Positions 35,339 through 46,674 of a stretch of 64,000 nt of DNA are shown here, one piece after another (within the stretch, counting starts at the first letter, position 1; each line of letters begins with the position of its first letter). This DNA is from Haematobacter massiliensis (lineage in GTDB: Bacteria > Pseudomonadota > Alphaproteobacteria > Rhodobacterales > Rhodobacteraceae), in contig NZ_JGYG01000003.1 in NCBI RefSeq assembly GCF_000740795.1, positions 1 through 64,000 on the forward strand. Direction: 5' to 3'. Both the position numbers and the translations under genes were made by a program. The notes under the pieces are model-generated. The model was not told where the DNA came from. It worked only from the letters and a program-made list of their open reading frames with translations, and did no database searches.

Positions 35339-35909
35339 GGATCATACGATCACCGGCGATCTCCAGCCGTTCGAACCGACGAAGGTAGTCCATCCCGAGC
35401 AGCGATCCCGGCATCTCGCCCTCGCTCACCCAGGCGGTAACGTTCCGCTCCGCATGGGGACCGAGGCGCAACTCCTCCAGCCGGACGCGCGCGGTCCGCA
35501 CAAGGCCGTTTGCCGTCATCGCCTGCCCGAAATAGGGGAGTTCATCCGGGTCCAACCCGATGGCGCGGGCATCCTCCCGCGACAGGACGACGTTGGAGGC
35601 ACCGGTATCCACGATGAAGGAGACCGGCGTGCCATCGACCTCCAATGTCAGATGGAAATGCCCATCCCGCCCGCGCGGCACCTCTATGCGGGCGCCGTCC
35701 TCCATCACCTGCTGGCGCGGCATGACGGTGGAGCGGATATCCCCCCATAACCCAATGACCGCCAGCACGCCGAAGAAGATCAGCCCCCAGAGCGCCGCGT
35801 GGCGCAGAAGCGTCATCCCTCCCCCGCGGCGGCCCAGCAGAAAGCTCCCGCCGACGGCGGCGAGGAGCAGCATGAGATAGATGAACTGTCCGACGTCGTT
35901 TCCGCTCAA
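35328..35909 (-). CDS. Membrane-anchored retropepsin-like aspartic protease
   Basis: A 193-residue TIGR02281/clan AA protein with two N-terminal membrane helices, at about residues 7-25 and 36-54. The protease-like domain has the active-site VDTGASNVVLS near residue 103, with the C-terminal GMDYLRRFERLEI typical of retropepsin folds. It begins with TTG at 35909, supported by a CGGAG ribosome site eight bases before. Substrates are unknown; related proteins have been linked to envelope or signal protein processing. Confidence 0.85.
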   Translation of the reverse strand: MSGNDVGQFIYLMLLLAAVGGSFLLGRRGGGMTLLRHAALWGLIFFGVLAVIGLWGDIRSTVMPRQQVMEDGARIEVPRGRDGHFHLTLEVDGTPVSFIVDTGASNVVLSREDARAIGLDPDELPYFGQAMTANGLVRTARVRLEELRLGPHAERNVTAWVSEGEMPGSLLGMDYLRRFERLEIAGDRMILTR

Positions 35910-35972
35910 CCTGCTTCTCCGTTGCCGGTTATGGACATAAGCCGCTGCCGGCCGACCGCCAGCCCCTGCGAC

Positions 35973-36596
35973 CTATGGCCCCGTCAGCAGCCCCATCTGG
36001 CGAATGCCGTCGATCACGAATTGCACGGAAAGCGCCGCAAGCAGCATCCCGAACAGCCGCGTCGTGACCATGATCCCTGTAGGGCCGAGCCGCAGCGCGA
36101 TCCAGCCAGAGGCAAGGCACAGCAGATAAACGATGGCCACCACCGCCACCATCAGCAGAAGGATGATGGCCATGTCCAGTATGCCCGTGCCCGACTCGCC
36201 CATAAGCAGGATCATCGTCGTCAGCGCCCCCGGCCCGGCGATCAGCGGGATGGCAAGCGGGAATACCGAAGGGTCGGGCGTCGGCTCATCGGCATTGCGC
36301 ACGCGCCGTTCCGTCCGCCGCTCGAACAACATGTCGAGCGCGGTGAGGAACAGCAGCAGCCCCCCCGAGATACGGAACGCAGGCATCGAGATGCCGATGG
36401 CCGCAAGCAGCGGCTCCCCCAGCAGGCCGAAGGCTGCGAGGATGATGATGGCCGTGATGCTGGCGCGCAGAGCGACCTGCTGACGCTCCTCGGCACTCAT
36501 CCCCGCGGTGAGGGTAATGAACGGCGCGACAAGCCCGATGGGGTCGATGATGACGAACAGGGTGACGAAGGCCGAAACGATCGCTGTGAGGGTCAT
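35973..36596 (-). CDS. MarC family integral membrane protein
   Basis: A 207-residue protein with six hydrophobic helices arranged as two sets of three. The MarC motifs FVIIDPIGLVAPF near the start and FPLAIPLIAGPGALTTMILL in the middle are clear. The family (MarC/SnaE/YhgN) was once thought to give antibiotic resistance, but its transport function remains unproven. It is 58 bases downstream of the ABC-F gene on the same strand. Confidence 0.88.
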   Translation of the reverse strand: MTLTAIVSAFVTLFVIIDPIGLVAPFITLTAGMSAEERQQVALRASITAIIILAAFGLLGEPLLAAIGISMPAFRISGGLLLFLTALDMLFERRTERRVRNADEPTPDPSVFPLAIPLIAGPGALTTMILLMGESGTGILDMAIILLLMVAVVAIVYLLCLASGWIALRLGPTGIMVTTRLFGMLLAALSVQFVIDGIRQMGLLTGP

Positions 36597-36654
36597 CCGC
36601 TGGCTCCCCCGCCGTTGAAGCCCCCGACGTCAGAGGCGCTCGTTCTTCAAAACC

Positions 36655-38493
36655 TCAGCCTTCCGCCGCCTCCAGCCGCTCCAGAGCCTGCAGCCAGAGC
36701 GCCTCCGCCCGTTGCAGACCCTCAGTGACCTCAAGGCTCTTGGCCTGCCACTTGCGGGCATCGGCAGCACGTTCCGGAGCATATAGCGCGGGATCGGCCA
36801 GAATCGCATCGAGTTTCTTGCGCATTTCCGTAAGCTTCTCGATGCGTTCCTCGGATTTGCGGACCTCCTGGCGGAGCGTCTGGACCTCGTCACGCTTGGG
36901 ACGCGCCTTTTTCTCCGCCCGCTCCTCCCGCGTGTCATCAGAGAGCAGCATCCGGCGGTAATCCTCGAGATCCTCGTCGAACGGGGTCACATCCCCATCC
37001 TTGACCAGCCACAGCCGGTCGGCCACGAGGCTGAGCAGGTGCATGTCGTGGCTGACCAGCACCACAGCACCTGAATACTCCGTCAAGGCGACGACAAGCG
37101 CTTCCCTGCTTTCGATATCCAGGTGGTTCGTCGGCTCGTCGAGGATCAGCAGATGCGGCGCGTCAATCGTGGCGAGCAGCAGGCTGAGCCGCGCCTTCTG
37201 TCCCCCGGACAGACGGGCAACGGCGGTATCCGCCTGATCCGCCCCAAGGCCGAACCCCGCGAGCCGCGCCCGAAGCCGGGGCTGTCCTTCTGCGGGACGG
37301 AGCCGCTGGACATGCTGAAGGGGCGTCTCGTCCAGATACAGCTCATCCACCTGATGCTGGGCGAAATAGCCGACCCGGAGCCTGTTCGACACCGTCATCC
37401 GCCCTTCCAGCGGCGCGAGCTTTCCGGCCAGCAGCTTGGAGAGCGTCGATTTCCCCTCGCCGTTGCGGCCAAGCAACGCGATCCGGTCATCCTGGTCGAT
37501 GCGCAGGTCCAGCCGTTTCAGCACCGCCCGTCCGTCGTAACCCACCGAAACCTTGTCCATCGCGACGATGGGCGGAGAGAGCTCCTCCGGCACGGGGAAG
37601 GTGAAGACATGGGCCTTTGCCTCCTCCGGTGCCGTTATCGGCTCCATCCGGGCAAGCTGTTTCAGGCGGCTCTGCGCCTGTCGGGCCTTGCTGGCCTTGG
37701 CGCGAAACCTGTCCACGAAGCCCTGCAGATGGGCCCGCCGGAGGTCCTGCTTCTTCGCCTCCGCCGCCTGTAGCGCCCGCTGCTCCGCCCGTTGCCGCGC
37801 GAACTGATCGTAGTTGCCCTGCCAGTAGGTGAGCTTGCGGTTGTCCAGATGCAGGATGCCCTGCACGGACCGGTTCAGCAACTCCCGGTCGTGGGAGATG
37901 ATGATGACCGTATGGGGATAGCGGCGCAGGTAATCCTCCAGCCACAATGCCCCTTCAAGGTCGAGATAGTTCGTCGGCTCGTCGAGCAGCAGCAGGTCCG
38001 GCTGCGAGAACAGCACGCCCGCCAGCGCCACGCGCATCCGCCAGCCGCCGGAGAAATCCGAGCAGGGTCGAAGCTGCGCTTCCGCGTCGAAACCGAGACC
38101 TTTCAGGATGGAGGAGGCGCGCCCCTCCGCCGACCAGGCGTCGATATCGATGAGCCGGGTGTGAATTTCTGCGATCCGCGCCGCGTCTGTAGCGGTCTCC
38201 GCTTCCGCCATCAGGTCAGCGCGTTCGGTATCGGCAGCGAGCACCGTATCAATCAGGGAGACGTTGGAGGACGGCACTTCCTGCGCCACGCCGCCGATGC
38301 GCGCGCGGGAGGGAAGAGCGATCTCTCCGCCCTCCAGCGACAACTCTCCCCGGATCAGCCGGAAAAGGGTCGTCTTGCCCGCGCCGTTGCGTCCGACGAG
38401 GCCCACCTTGTGGCCAGTCGGAATCGTGGCCGAGGCATGATCGAAGAGCGGTCTGCCCTCCACGCTGTAGCTGATATCGGTGATCCTGAGCAT
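36655..38493 (-). CDS. ABC-F family ATPase
   Basis: A 612-residue protein with two ABC ATPase domains and no membrane segment. Walker A motifs are GRNGAGKTT (near residue 35) and GRNGEGKST (near residue 345). Signature motifs are [11 protein letters not shown] and [11 protein letters not shown]. The linker between the domains is charged and helical (the P-site tRNA interaction motif region), and there is a coiled-coil C-terminus. This is the YheS/Uup-like ABC-F group, which acts on the ribosome to rescue stalled translation; the exact subgroup is uncertain. It is divergent from ndk. Confidence 0.9.
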   Translation of the reverse strand: MLRITDISYSVEGRPLFDHASATIPTGHKVGLVGRNGAGKTTLFRLIRGELSLEGGEIALPSRARIGGVAQEVPSSNVSLIDTVLAADTERADLMAEAETATDAARIAEIHTRLIDIDAWSAEGRASSILKGLGFDAEAQLRPCSDFSGGWRMRVALAGVLFSQPDLLLLDEPTNYLDLEGALWLEDYLRRYPHTVIIISHDRELLNRSVQGILHLDNRKLTYWQGNYDQFARQRAEQRALQAAEAKKQDLRRAHLQGFVDRFRAKASKARQAQSRLKQLARMEPITAPEEAKAHVFTFPVPEELSPPIVAMDKVSVGYDGRAVLKRLDLRIDQDDRIALLGRNGEGKSTLSKLLAGKLAPLEGRMTVSNRLRVGYFAQHQVDELYLDETPLQHVQRLRPAEGQPRLRARLAGFGLGADQADTAVARLSGGQKARLSLLLATIDAPHLLILDEPTNHLDIESREALVVALTEYSGAVVLVSHDMHLLSLVADRLWLVKDGDVTPFDEDLEDYRRMLLSDDTREERAEKKARPKRDEVQTLRQEVRKSEERIEKLTEMRKKLDAILADPALYAPERAADARKWQAKSLEVTEGLQRAEALWLQALERLEAAEG

Positions 38494-38679
38494 GGGCTGG
38501 GCATGTCCTCTGCGCGGGGGGTTGTCAATCCGGCGCCGTCAAATACGGCGCGTCGGCAGCAAGAGAGCGATTCAACAGCAGGCGAAAGACGCGCGGCTTC
38601 CCATCGCAGGCGTCCCGTGCTAGCAGGGCGCGGCAATCCGGGGCGCCCTGTCGGTGCCGCCGGCAAAAGGATATGTGAC

Positions 38680-39102
38680 ATGGCCATCGAACGGACCCTT
38701 TCGATCATCAAGCCCGACGCCACCGCCCGGAACCTGACCGGCAAGATCAACGCGCGCTTCGAAGAAGCGGGCCTGCGGATCGTCGCGCAGAAGCGCCTCT
38801 GGCTCTCCGAAGCCCAGGCCGGCAAATTCTACGAGGTCCACAAGGACCGTCCCTTCTACGGCGAGCTGGTAAGCTTCATGGCCTCCGGCCCGGTGGTCGT
38901 GCAGGTGCTGGAAGGTGAAGGCGCGATCGCCAAGAACCGCGAAGTGATGGGCGCGACCAACCCGGCCAATGCTGCCGATGGCACGATCCGCAAGGACTTC
39001 GCCCTGTCGGTCGGCGAGAACTCGGTTCACGGCTCCGACGCGCCGGAAACGGCTGCCGAAGAGATCGCCTTCTACTTCTCCGGCCTCGAAATCGTCGGCT
39101 GA
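38680..39102 (+). CDS. ndk: Nucleoside diphosphate kinase
   Basis: Balances NTP pools by phosphoryl transfer through a histidine intermediate. It is 140 residues long, the usual size. It starts [14 protein letters not shown] and has the active-site His117 in [10 protein letters not shown] 38680 sets the family N-terminus. The gene is monocistronic: divergent from the ABC-F gene and followed by a terminator. Confidence 0.97.
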   Translation: MAIERTLSIIKPDATARNLTGKINARFEEAGLRIVAQKRLWLSEAQAGKFYEVHKDRPFYGELVSFMASGPVVVQVLEGEGAIAKNREVMGATNPANAADGTIRKDFALSVGENSVHGSDAPETAAEEIAFYFSGLEIVG

Positions 39103-39122
39103 GGCCGTCACCAGGAATGAAA

Positions 39123-39153
39123 AAGGGCCGTCCCGATTGGGGCGGCCTTTCCT
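39123..39153 (+). terminator. Intrinsic terminator after ndk
   Basis: AAGGGCCGTCCC pairs with GGGGCGGCCTTT around a GATT loop and is followed by CCTTT. It begins 20 bases after the ndk stop. Confidence 0.8.
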
Positions 39154-39198
39154 TTGGCGCTTCGGCGCAACGGGCTGTAGCGTCCGAACCCGTTGGGG

Positions 39199-39369
39199 TC
39201 AGATTGCAGCCCAGTCGGTGAACGTCGTTTTCCGGCGTGTCTGGAACGCAGGCTGTGCGGCCTGGCTCTGCGCCGCGTCGATGTCGTCTGCGCCCATCTG
39301 CGGCGCGTGATTGTTGCTGTCCCCGGCCTGTTGAACAGGTTGCTGGACGGGCGGCTTCGCGGATGCCAT
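39199..39369 (-). CDS. Small hypothetical protein
   Basis: A 56-residue hydrophilic protein, rich in Gln, Ala and Asp (PPVQQPVQQAGDSNNHAPQ), with a basic, aromatic end (RRKTTFTDWAAI). ATG 39369 has a strong AAGGAG ribosome site seven bases upstream, the main reason to regard it as real. It is convergent with ndk behind its terminator. I do not recognise a family. The composition suggests a disordered peptide. Confidence 0.55.
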   Translation of the reverse strand: MASAKPPVQQPVQQAGDSNNHAPQMGADDIDAAQSQAAQPAFQTRRKTTFTDWAAI

Positions 39370-39980
39370 TCCACTGCTCCTTGGTTTGTGGCGATGGCTA
39401 CTTACTCCCTCCGCAGAAGGAAGCAAGGGGCGATCTTCCGGCCCACGCGATCATGTGATCACACCGAGAGAAAACAACCGGTGTCTGGCAGGTTTCCGCA
39501 GCATGACAGGCGCGTGAGGGAACCAAGTGACCTTTTGCAAAGCAATGTAAATAAACGATTTTTCTACCTACTTTTATATCATTGCCGCTCACGCAACCCG
39601 TAGGAAGCACGCGCAAGGATGGATTAATGTTACTCCAGAAACACTCCGTGAGCGATACATCACCGGCCAAAATGCCACAGCGATCCGAAGGCGACGGCGA
39701 ACCGAAGCAAACAGTATTGTTTCCACGTGAGCGCCAGAGTGCGGCATCAAGTGATCGCAAATGGTCATGGTCAAAGCGGAGGCGACTGCGGCGCGCAGGT
39801 CGATCGGGTATTCGTGGAAACCAGCCTCAGTCGCTTGAGTTCCAAGAACTGTCTCTCGATGAGGATGCAACAGCTCGACCAGACGCCATCCCGCGTCGTT
39901 CAGACCCTGTCACGCGATCCCTTCCCCCTGCTTTCCGCAGAAGTAAGTCAGCATGTAGCACAAACCTCCGCGCACCACGC
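39370..39980. other. Non-coding stretch upstream of the small protein gene
   Basis: About 610 bases between the small hypothetical gene and the UbiH-type gene. The stretch 39540-39640 is notably AT-rich for this genome. Overlapping open frames on both strands (up to about 120 codons) lack ribosome sites and recognisable domains. No terminal inverted repeats were seen. It may be remnant DNA. Confidence 0.45.
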
Positions 39981-41192
39981 CTAGTCGCGAGGGTTTCCGG
40001 CCCCAAGTCCCGCCCGCATCAGGGTCTTTCGCACCGGAGCCGCGGAATAGAACGCACCCAATGCCGCAGCACGCAGGTCCCGGAGGGGGCGGGCCGACAC
40101 CATGGAGGCGCGGTTGAGCAGGTCGATGCCCGCTTGCCGCAGATGAACGTCTCGCTCCCGCTGCAACGCGAACTGCCGCAGCATCCCGGCCCCGCCGAGG
40201 CCCGCGGGATCGGATACCGCAAGATCGGCAAGCGCCGCGATGTCGGCGAGGCTCATGTTCAGACCCTGCGCTCCGATGGGCGGGACGACATGCGCAGCTT
40301 CCGCCACCAGCGCCACACGCTCCGCCGTCATCCGCTCCGCCCGCTGGGCGATGATGGGCCAAAGGCTCCGGCGCGTGATGAGGCGGAGCGGACCCATCAC
40401 TTCCGCCGAACGCTCGGTCGCTTCGGCCTCGAAGTCTTCCACCGACAGACGGGAAAGGCGCAGCGCCTCCGGTCCGCTTTCCATCCAGACCACCGCGGAT
40501 GCCGGGCGGCCATCCCGATCCGGCAACGGGACAAGCGTGAACGGCCCGCCGGAACGGTGAACTTCGGTCGAGATACCGCCATGCGGCACAGGGTGGCTTA
40601 CGGCGAAAGCCAAAGCCTTCTGGCCATAGGACACCCGCCGGACGGGAATCGACAACGCTTCCCTGACCGGAGAATTGCGCCCGTCTGCCGCGACGAGAAG
40701 CCTCGCAGAGACCTGTCCCCCGTCGGAGAGTGTGACCAGGGCCGCCTCCGTCCGGGTCAGAACACCTGCCGTCGCCACACCCGTGCGGAACGCGACATTC
40801 GGCATCTCGGCCAGCCGGGCGACCATCTCCCGGCGCAGCAGCCAGTTCGGAAGGTTCCAGCCGAAGGGCTGATCCGAGATATCGGCGGAGTCGAAATCGC
40901 GCGTGAGCCGGGGGATCGTCTGCGCCCCTCCCGCATCAACGATGCGCATGATGGAGAGCGGTGCGGCAAAGGGCGCGAGCCGCTCCCACAGCCCCGCGCG
41001 GGTAAGCAGATCAACGGCCGGCTGCAGGAAGGCGGTGGTGCGCAGGTCGGCCGCCGGGTCGGCCTCCTCCACCGACGGCGGAGCGGGATCGACGCAGAGC
41101 GTGCGGAGGCCGAGGTTGCCGAACACCGCCGCCGCCGTCAATCCGGCCACGCCACCGCCGGAGATCATCACGTCAAAGCCTTCGCGCTGCAT
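39981..41192 (-). CDS. UbiH/UbiF/COQ6-family FAD monooxygenase
   Basis: A 403-residue flavoprotein hydroxylase of the ubiquinone-biosynthesis type. The FAD-binding GGGVAGL motif is at residues 12-18, the DG motif is in LLVAADGRNSPVRE, and the second FAD motif is in VALVAEAAHVVPPIGAQGLNMSLAD, where the usual GD(A) is EA. This family hydroxylates the benzoquinone ring at C5, C6 or C7; which position cannot be told. It starts one base after the stop of the HAD phosphatase gene, so the two form an operon. Confidence 0.88.
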   Translation of the reverse strand: MQREGFDVMISGGGVAGLTAAAVFGNLGLRTLCVDPAPPSVEEADPAADLRTTAFLQPAVDLLTRAGLWERLAPFAAPLSIMRIVDAGGAQTIPRLTRDFDSADISDQPFGWNLPNWLLRREMVARLAEMPNVAFRTGVATAGVLTRTEAALVTLSDGGQVSARLLVAADGRNSPVREALSIPVRRVSYGQKALAFAVSHPVPHGGISTEVHRSGGPFTLVPLPDRDGRPASAVVWMESGPEALRLSRLSVEDFEAEATERSAEVMGPLRLITRRSLWPIIAQRAERMTAERVALVAEAAHVVPPIGAQGLNMSLADIAALADLAVSDPAGLGGAGMLRQFALQRERDVHLRQAGIDLLNRASMVSARPLRDLRAAALGAFYSAAPVRKTLMRAGLGAGNPRD

Positions 41193-41193
41193 C

Positions 41194-41871
41194 TCAGCCC
41201 CCCTGACCGCTGGCGAGCCGGGCAAGGAACCCGGCCAGATCGTCCGTGTGATGGCGCACATGCGGCGCGTCCAGCCGTTCTGGCGCGACCAGCACCGTCT
41301 GCATTCCCATCTCATGAGGCGCGAGAAGGTTCCGGGGATCGTCCTCGAACATCGCGGCTTCCGCTCCGATGACGCCCGCAAGCCCGAACACGGTGTCGAA
41401 GGCTGCGCGCTGCGGTTTGGGAACGTAGCCTGCATGCTCCACCCCATAGATCCCGTCGAACAGGTCCGACAGTCCCCGCGCCTCCAGCACCCGCTCCGCA
41501 TAGGGCGCCGAACCATTGGTATAGACGAACCGCCGGCCCGGCAGCGCCGCGATCTCCGACCTGAGCGCGGGATCGGGGGACAGCACGTCAAAGGAGATGT
41601 CGTGCACGCGGGTCAGATAGGATCCAGGCTCCACCCCATGTTCGCTCATCAGCCCGGCAAGCGTGGTGCCATAGAGCGACCAGTAATGATGGCGCAGCCG
41701 GTCAGCCTCCTGTTGCGCGACGCCGAGCGTCTCCATGACATATTCCGTCATGCGCCTTTCGATCTGGTCGAAAAGCCGCATGGCCGGGGGATAGAGCGTG
41801 TTGTCGAGATCGAACACCCACTGGCGGACATGGGCGAAGTCGTTCGACGGAGGCGTGGCTTGGCGTGTCAT
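41194..41871 (-). CDS. HAD-family hydrolase, pyrimidine 5'-nucleotidase type
   Basis: A 225-residue haloacid-dehalogenase-like phosphatase. Motif I is FDLDNTLYP near residues 19-27, with the two catalytic Asp residues. Motif II is VYTNGS, and motif IV is FEDDPRNL. A helical cap lies between I and II. The FDLDNTLYP form is characteristic of the SDT1/pyrimidine 5'-nucleotidase group. It is the first gene of a two-gene unit with the UbiH-type hydroxylase and is divergent from a GntR regulator. Confidence 0.88.
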   Translation of the reverse strand: MTRQATPPSNDFAHVRQWVFDLDNTLYPPAMRLFDQIERRMTEYVMETLGVAQQEADRLRHHYWSLYGTTLAGLMSEHGVEPGSYLTRVHDISFDVLSPDPALRSEIAALPGRRFVYTNGSAPYAERVLEARGLSDLFDGIYGVEHAGYVPKPQRAAFDTVFGLAGVIGAEAAMFEDDPRNLLAPHEMGMQTVLVAPERLDAPHVRHHTDDLAGFLARLASGQGG

Positions 41872-42008
41872 CGCACCTGTCTAGGCCCAGCGACGCCCCG
41901 CCGCAACGCCCCCCCCGCGTCTCCGTCCCTATGCCTATCCACGACGCTTGGCCTTGCCCCGGCCCATCGCGCCCACTAGCTTCGGCCCCAACATTCCGAG
42001 ACATCCGC

Positions 42009-42659
42009 ATGACTGCCATCAAAGATCCGCCGAAAGACGCCTATTCCCTCATTCTCGACGCGATAGACGCCGGTATCTATCGGCCGGGGCACAGGCTGGT
42101 CGAGTCGGAGCTTGCCGACCGTTTCGGCGTGTCGCGCACACCCATCCGGGAAGCTCTGCAACGGCTTGAGACACAATCCATGCTCGTCCGGGACGGGAGG
42201 AGCATGGTGGTGGCCTCGCTCGATCATCACCAGCTCGCGGAACTGTATGCCGTTCGGGCCGAGCTGGAGGGTCTGGCCGCCCGTCTCGCGGCCCGCCATG
42301 CCACGGATGAGGAGGTGCGCGTGCTCCGCGCCATGGCGGAGGAGGATCGCCGTCTTGCCAATGACCCGACCGCGCTGGCCCGCGCCAACCGGCGCTTTCA
42401 CCATCAGATCCATCTGGCGTCGCACAACCGCTATCTGATCCAGCAGCTCGACCTCGTGCACCGCTCCATGGCGCTCCTGGCCTCCACGTCCCTTGCGGCG
42501 GAAGGGCGGGCCGACGCGGCCCTTCTGGAGCATCAGGCGATCATTACGGCCATCGCCCAGCGGGATGGGGATACTGCGGCGGAGGCGGTGAAAACCCATA
42601 TCTCGCGGGCCTATGAGATGCGTCTGAAGCTGGACGCGCAGAAGTCCGAACAGTTCTGA
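42009..42659 (+). CDS. GntR-family (FCD/FadR type) transcriptional regulator
   Basis: A 216-residue regulator. The N-terminal winged helix-turn-helix carries the GntR signature (GHRLVESELADRFGVSRTPIREALQRLE, about residues 23-50). The C-terminal all-helical FCD domain follows, with the metal-binding residues (RANRRFHHQIH, and a late HISRAYEMR). FCD proteins sense organic acids or acyl ligands; nothing here identifies the ligand. ATG 42009 begins at the family N-terminus. Neighbouring targets could be the divergent phosphatase pair or SelO downstream. Confidence 0.88.
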   Translation: MTAIKDPPKDAYSLILDAIDAGIYRPGHRLVESELADRFGVSRTPIREALQRLETQSMLVRDGRSMVVASLDHHQLAELYAVRAELEGLAARLAARHATDEEVRVLRAMAEEDRRLANDPTALARANRRFHHQIHLASHNRYLIQQLDLVHRSMALLASTSLAAEGRADAALLEHQAIITAIAQRDGDTAAEAVKTHISRAYEMRLKLDAQKSEQF

Positions 42660-42710
42660 GGGTGTCGTCCGCACTCGCCGCCCCCATATAGACGGGCAAA
42701 GGAGGCGCCC

Positions 42711-44135
42711 ATGACCCTGCCGTTCGACAACAGCTATGCCCGCCTGCCAGACCGGTTCTTTGCCCTTCAGCCCGCCACGCCGGTGAGTGCGCCCCGGCTC
42801 ATCAGGCTGAACCGCCCGCTGGCGGAGCGACTTGGGCTGAACGCCGACTGGCTCTCCGGTCCGGAGGGGGTGGCGGCGCTTGCGGGCAACACCGTACCGG
42901 AGGGGGCGGAGCCGCTCGCCATGGCCTATGCCGGTCACCAGTTCGGCGGCTTCGTGCCGCAACTTGGCGACGGGCGGGCGGTCCTGCTGGGAGAGGTCGT
43001 CGCCCCCGATGGCGCCCGGTTCGACATCCAGCTCAAGGGCGCTGGCCGCACGCCCTTCAGCCGCATGGGGGACGGGCGTGCGTGGCTGGGGCCGGTCCTG
43101 CGCGAATACATCGTCTCGGAAGCGATGGCCGCGCTCGGCGTGCCGACGACCCGCGCCCTCGCCGCGGTGGCCACGGGAGAGCCTGTCTACCGCGAGGGGG
43201 CCTTGCCCGGCGCCGTGCTCACCCGTATCGCGGCATCGCATATCCGGGTCGGGACCTTCCAGTTCTTCGCCGCCCGGCGGGATGAGGAGGCGCTGCGCCT
43301 GCTGACCGAGCACGTGATCGCGCGGCACTATCCGGGCGCGGCGGGGCCGCTCGGCCTTCTGAAGGGCGTGATCGAACGTCAGGCCCGGCTCATCGCGCGA
43401 TGGATGTCGGTCGGCTTCATCCATGGGGTGATGAACACCGACAACATGGCGGTGTCCGGCGAAACGATCGACTATGGCCCTTGTGCGTTTCTCGACACCT
43501 ATCACCCGCGCAAGGTTTTCTCCTCCATCGACCGGCAGGGGCGCTATGCCTATGCCAACCAGCCGCAGATCGCGCTGTGGAACCTCGCGCAGCTTGGCAC
43601 CTCACTTCTGGCGATCATGGACGGGACGGAGGATGCGGCGGTAGAAGCGGCCGAGGATGCCTTGGGTGGCTTTGCGCCGATCTATCAGGCGGAATACCTG
43701 CGCCTGTTCCGTGCGAAACTGGGCCTGCGGGCGGCGGAGGACGGGGATCTCGACCTCATCCAGTCGCTGCTCACGCTGATGGCCGAAGGAGAGGCCGATT
43801 TCACCCGCACCTTCCGGGGGCTGACGGATGGCACCGCGCGCGACGAGTTCACCGACCGCGAGGCCTTCGACCGCTGGGCCGAGCTCTGGCAGGCGCGGCT
43901 TTCGCGCGAAACCGGCGATCCGGCGGAGCTGATGCGCGGCGCGAACCCGTGGATCATTCCCCGCAATCACCGGGTGGAGGAGGCCATCGCCGCCGCCGTG
44001 GCGGAGGACTATGCCCCTTTCGAGCGCCTGACGGATGCGCTTGCCGATCCCTTCACCGCAAGGAGTGACGACGCCGATCTCACCCGCGCGCCGCTGAAGG
44101 AAGAGGCCGTGCACCTGACCTTCTGCGGCACCTGA
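42711..44135 (+). CDS. selO: Protein adenylyltransferase SelO
   Basis: A pseudokinase that AMPylates proteins in response to oxidative stress. It is 474 residues long. The start [13 protein letters not shown] and the kinase-like fold motifs ([45 protein letters not shown], and [22 protein letters not shown] with the catalytic Asp pair) are highly conserved. An AAGGAGG ribosome site lies seven bases before ATG 42711. The usual C-terminal Cys of the family is present in FCGT. Confidence 0.93.
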   Translation: MTLPFDNSYARLPDRFFALQPATPVSAPRLIRLNRPLAERLGLNADWLSGPEGVAALAGNTVPEGAEPLAMAYAGHQFGGFVPQLGDGRAVLLGEVVAPDGARFDIQLKGAGRTPFSRMGDGRAWLGPVLREYIVSEAMAALGVPTTRALAAVATGEPVYREGALPGAVLTRIAASHIRVGTFQFFAARRDEEALRLLTEHVIARHYPGAAGPLGLLKGVIERQARLIARWMSVGFIHGVMNTDNMAVSGETIDYGPCAFLDTYHPRKVFSSIDRQGRYAYANQPQIALWNLAQLGTSLLAIMDGTEDAAVEAAEDALGGFAPIYQAEYLRLFRAKLGLRAAEDGDLDLIQSLLTLMAEGEADFTRTFRGLTDGTARDEFTDREAFDRWAELWQARLSRETGDPAELMRGANPWIIPRNHRVEEAIAAAVAEDYAPFERLTDALADPFTARSDDADLTRAPLKEEAVHLTFCGT

Positions 44136-44148
44136 GCCGCAAGACGCA

Positions 44149-44178
44149 CCCGTTAGCGCCGACGGTCGCGCTAACGGG
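44149..44178. promoter_or_regulatory. Perfect inverted repeat upstream of fur-eno
   Basis: CCCGTTAGCGC and GCGCTAACGGG (11 bases each, perfect) are separated by eight bases. No T-run follows, so an operator is more likely than a terminator, although it starts 13 bases past the selO stop. The GTTAGCGC half-site recurs near pckA. Confidence 0.5.
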
Positions 44179-44243
44179 GAAAATCCGGCTGGCGAGGCCG
44201 GTGGAGATCGCTTAAACCGCCCCAAACACCGAAGGATTGCGGG

Positions 44244-45940
<1,697 letters not shown>

Positions 45941-45951
45941 GGCGCGGGGGC

Positions 45952-46380
45952 ATGGACGAGGCGGAGCGGATCATCGCAGCGCTCGGCCTTGCCCCGCACC
46001 CCGAAGGCGGCTGGTTCCGCCAGACATGGATCGCGGAGTCCGCGGCGGGGGAACGCCCGTCCGGCACCGCGATCCTTTTTCTTCTGAAGGCGGGCGAGCG
46101 GAGCCATTGGCACCGGGTGGATGCGGCGGAGATCTGGCATTTCCATGCCGGAGCGCCGCTCATCCTCTCCCTCTCCGAACATGCGGAAGGTCCGGCGCGG
46201 CACCTGCGCCTTGGCCCCGATGTGCTGCTGGGGGACAGCCCACAAGGCATCGTTCCCGCCGGCCACTGGCAGGCGGCCCGCTCCGTCGGGGCGTGGACAT
46301 TGGTCGGCTGCACCGTCAGCCCGGGCTTCACCTTCGCGGGGTTCGAACTTGCACCCCCCGGCTTCGATATCGGCGGTTAG
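45952..46380 (+). CDS. Cupin (DUF985) protein
   Basis: A 142-residue cupin_5/DUF985 protein beginning with a short helical segment (IIAALGLAPHPEGGWFRQTW), then a beta-barrel with SHWHRVDAAEIWHFHAGAPL, containing the candidate metal-binding His residues. The end, GCTVSPGFTFAGFELA, is typical of the family. The biochemical role is unknown. It lies 11 bases after eno and is probably co-transcribed. Confidence 0.87.
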   Translation: MDEAERIIAALGLAPHPEGGWFRQTWIAESAAGERPSGTAILFLLKAGERSHWHRVDAAEIWHFHAGAPLILSLSEHAEGPARHLRLGPDVLLGDSPQGIVPAGHWQAARSVGAWTLVGCTVSPGFTFAGFELAPPGFDIGG

Positions 46381-46674
46381 CAGGCTGCTGAAAGGTCACC
46401 GAAAACCGTTGGCAATCCGCGGAAATCCAGCCGGGACTCCCCAATAGTCGGGTCAAGTCGGGTCATTCCAGGACCGATCCCGAGTCAAAACTCGGCGGGG
46501 GAGCCAGAAACGGCAGCATCGGTCTATTTTGGTCGAACCGGCAGGGAAAGTCTGTTCAGCGCTTCTTGCGGCGCCCTTCTGAGGGACCGGTTCGGGACAG
46601 CTTCAGCTATTCCGAGATCGACGCACCTCTGCCGCTTTCCAGAGCGGGGGCACCTCGGAACCCTTCCCACCCGG
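46381..46674. other. Intergenic region between the cupin gene and anmK
   Basis: Convergent gene ends with 294 bases between them. It begins GCAGGCTGCTGAAA, which resembles the ends of some insertion sequences, but no second end, target duplication or transposase remnant is visible. It also holds GGGTCAAGTCGGGTCA, a short imperfect direct repeat. Nothing further can be supported. Confidence 0.35.

Noticed and set aside
39398..39760. 120-codon minus-strand frame in the 39.4-39.9 kb gap
   Set aside because: No ribosome site, Cys- and Ser-rich random-like composition, overlapping frames on the other strand, no recognisable domain.
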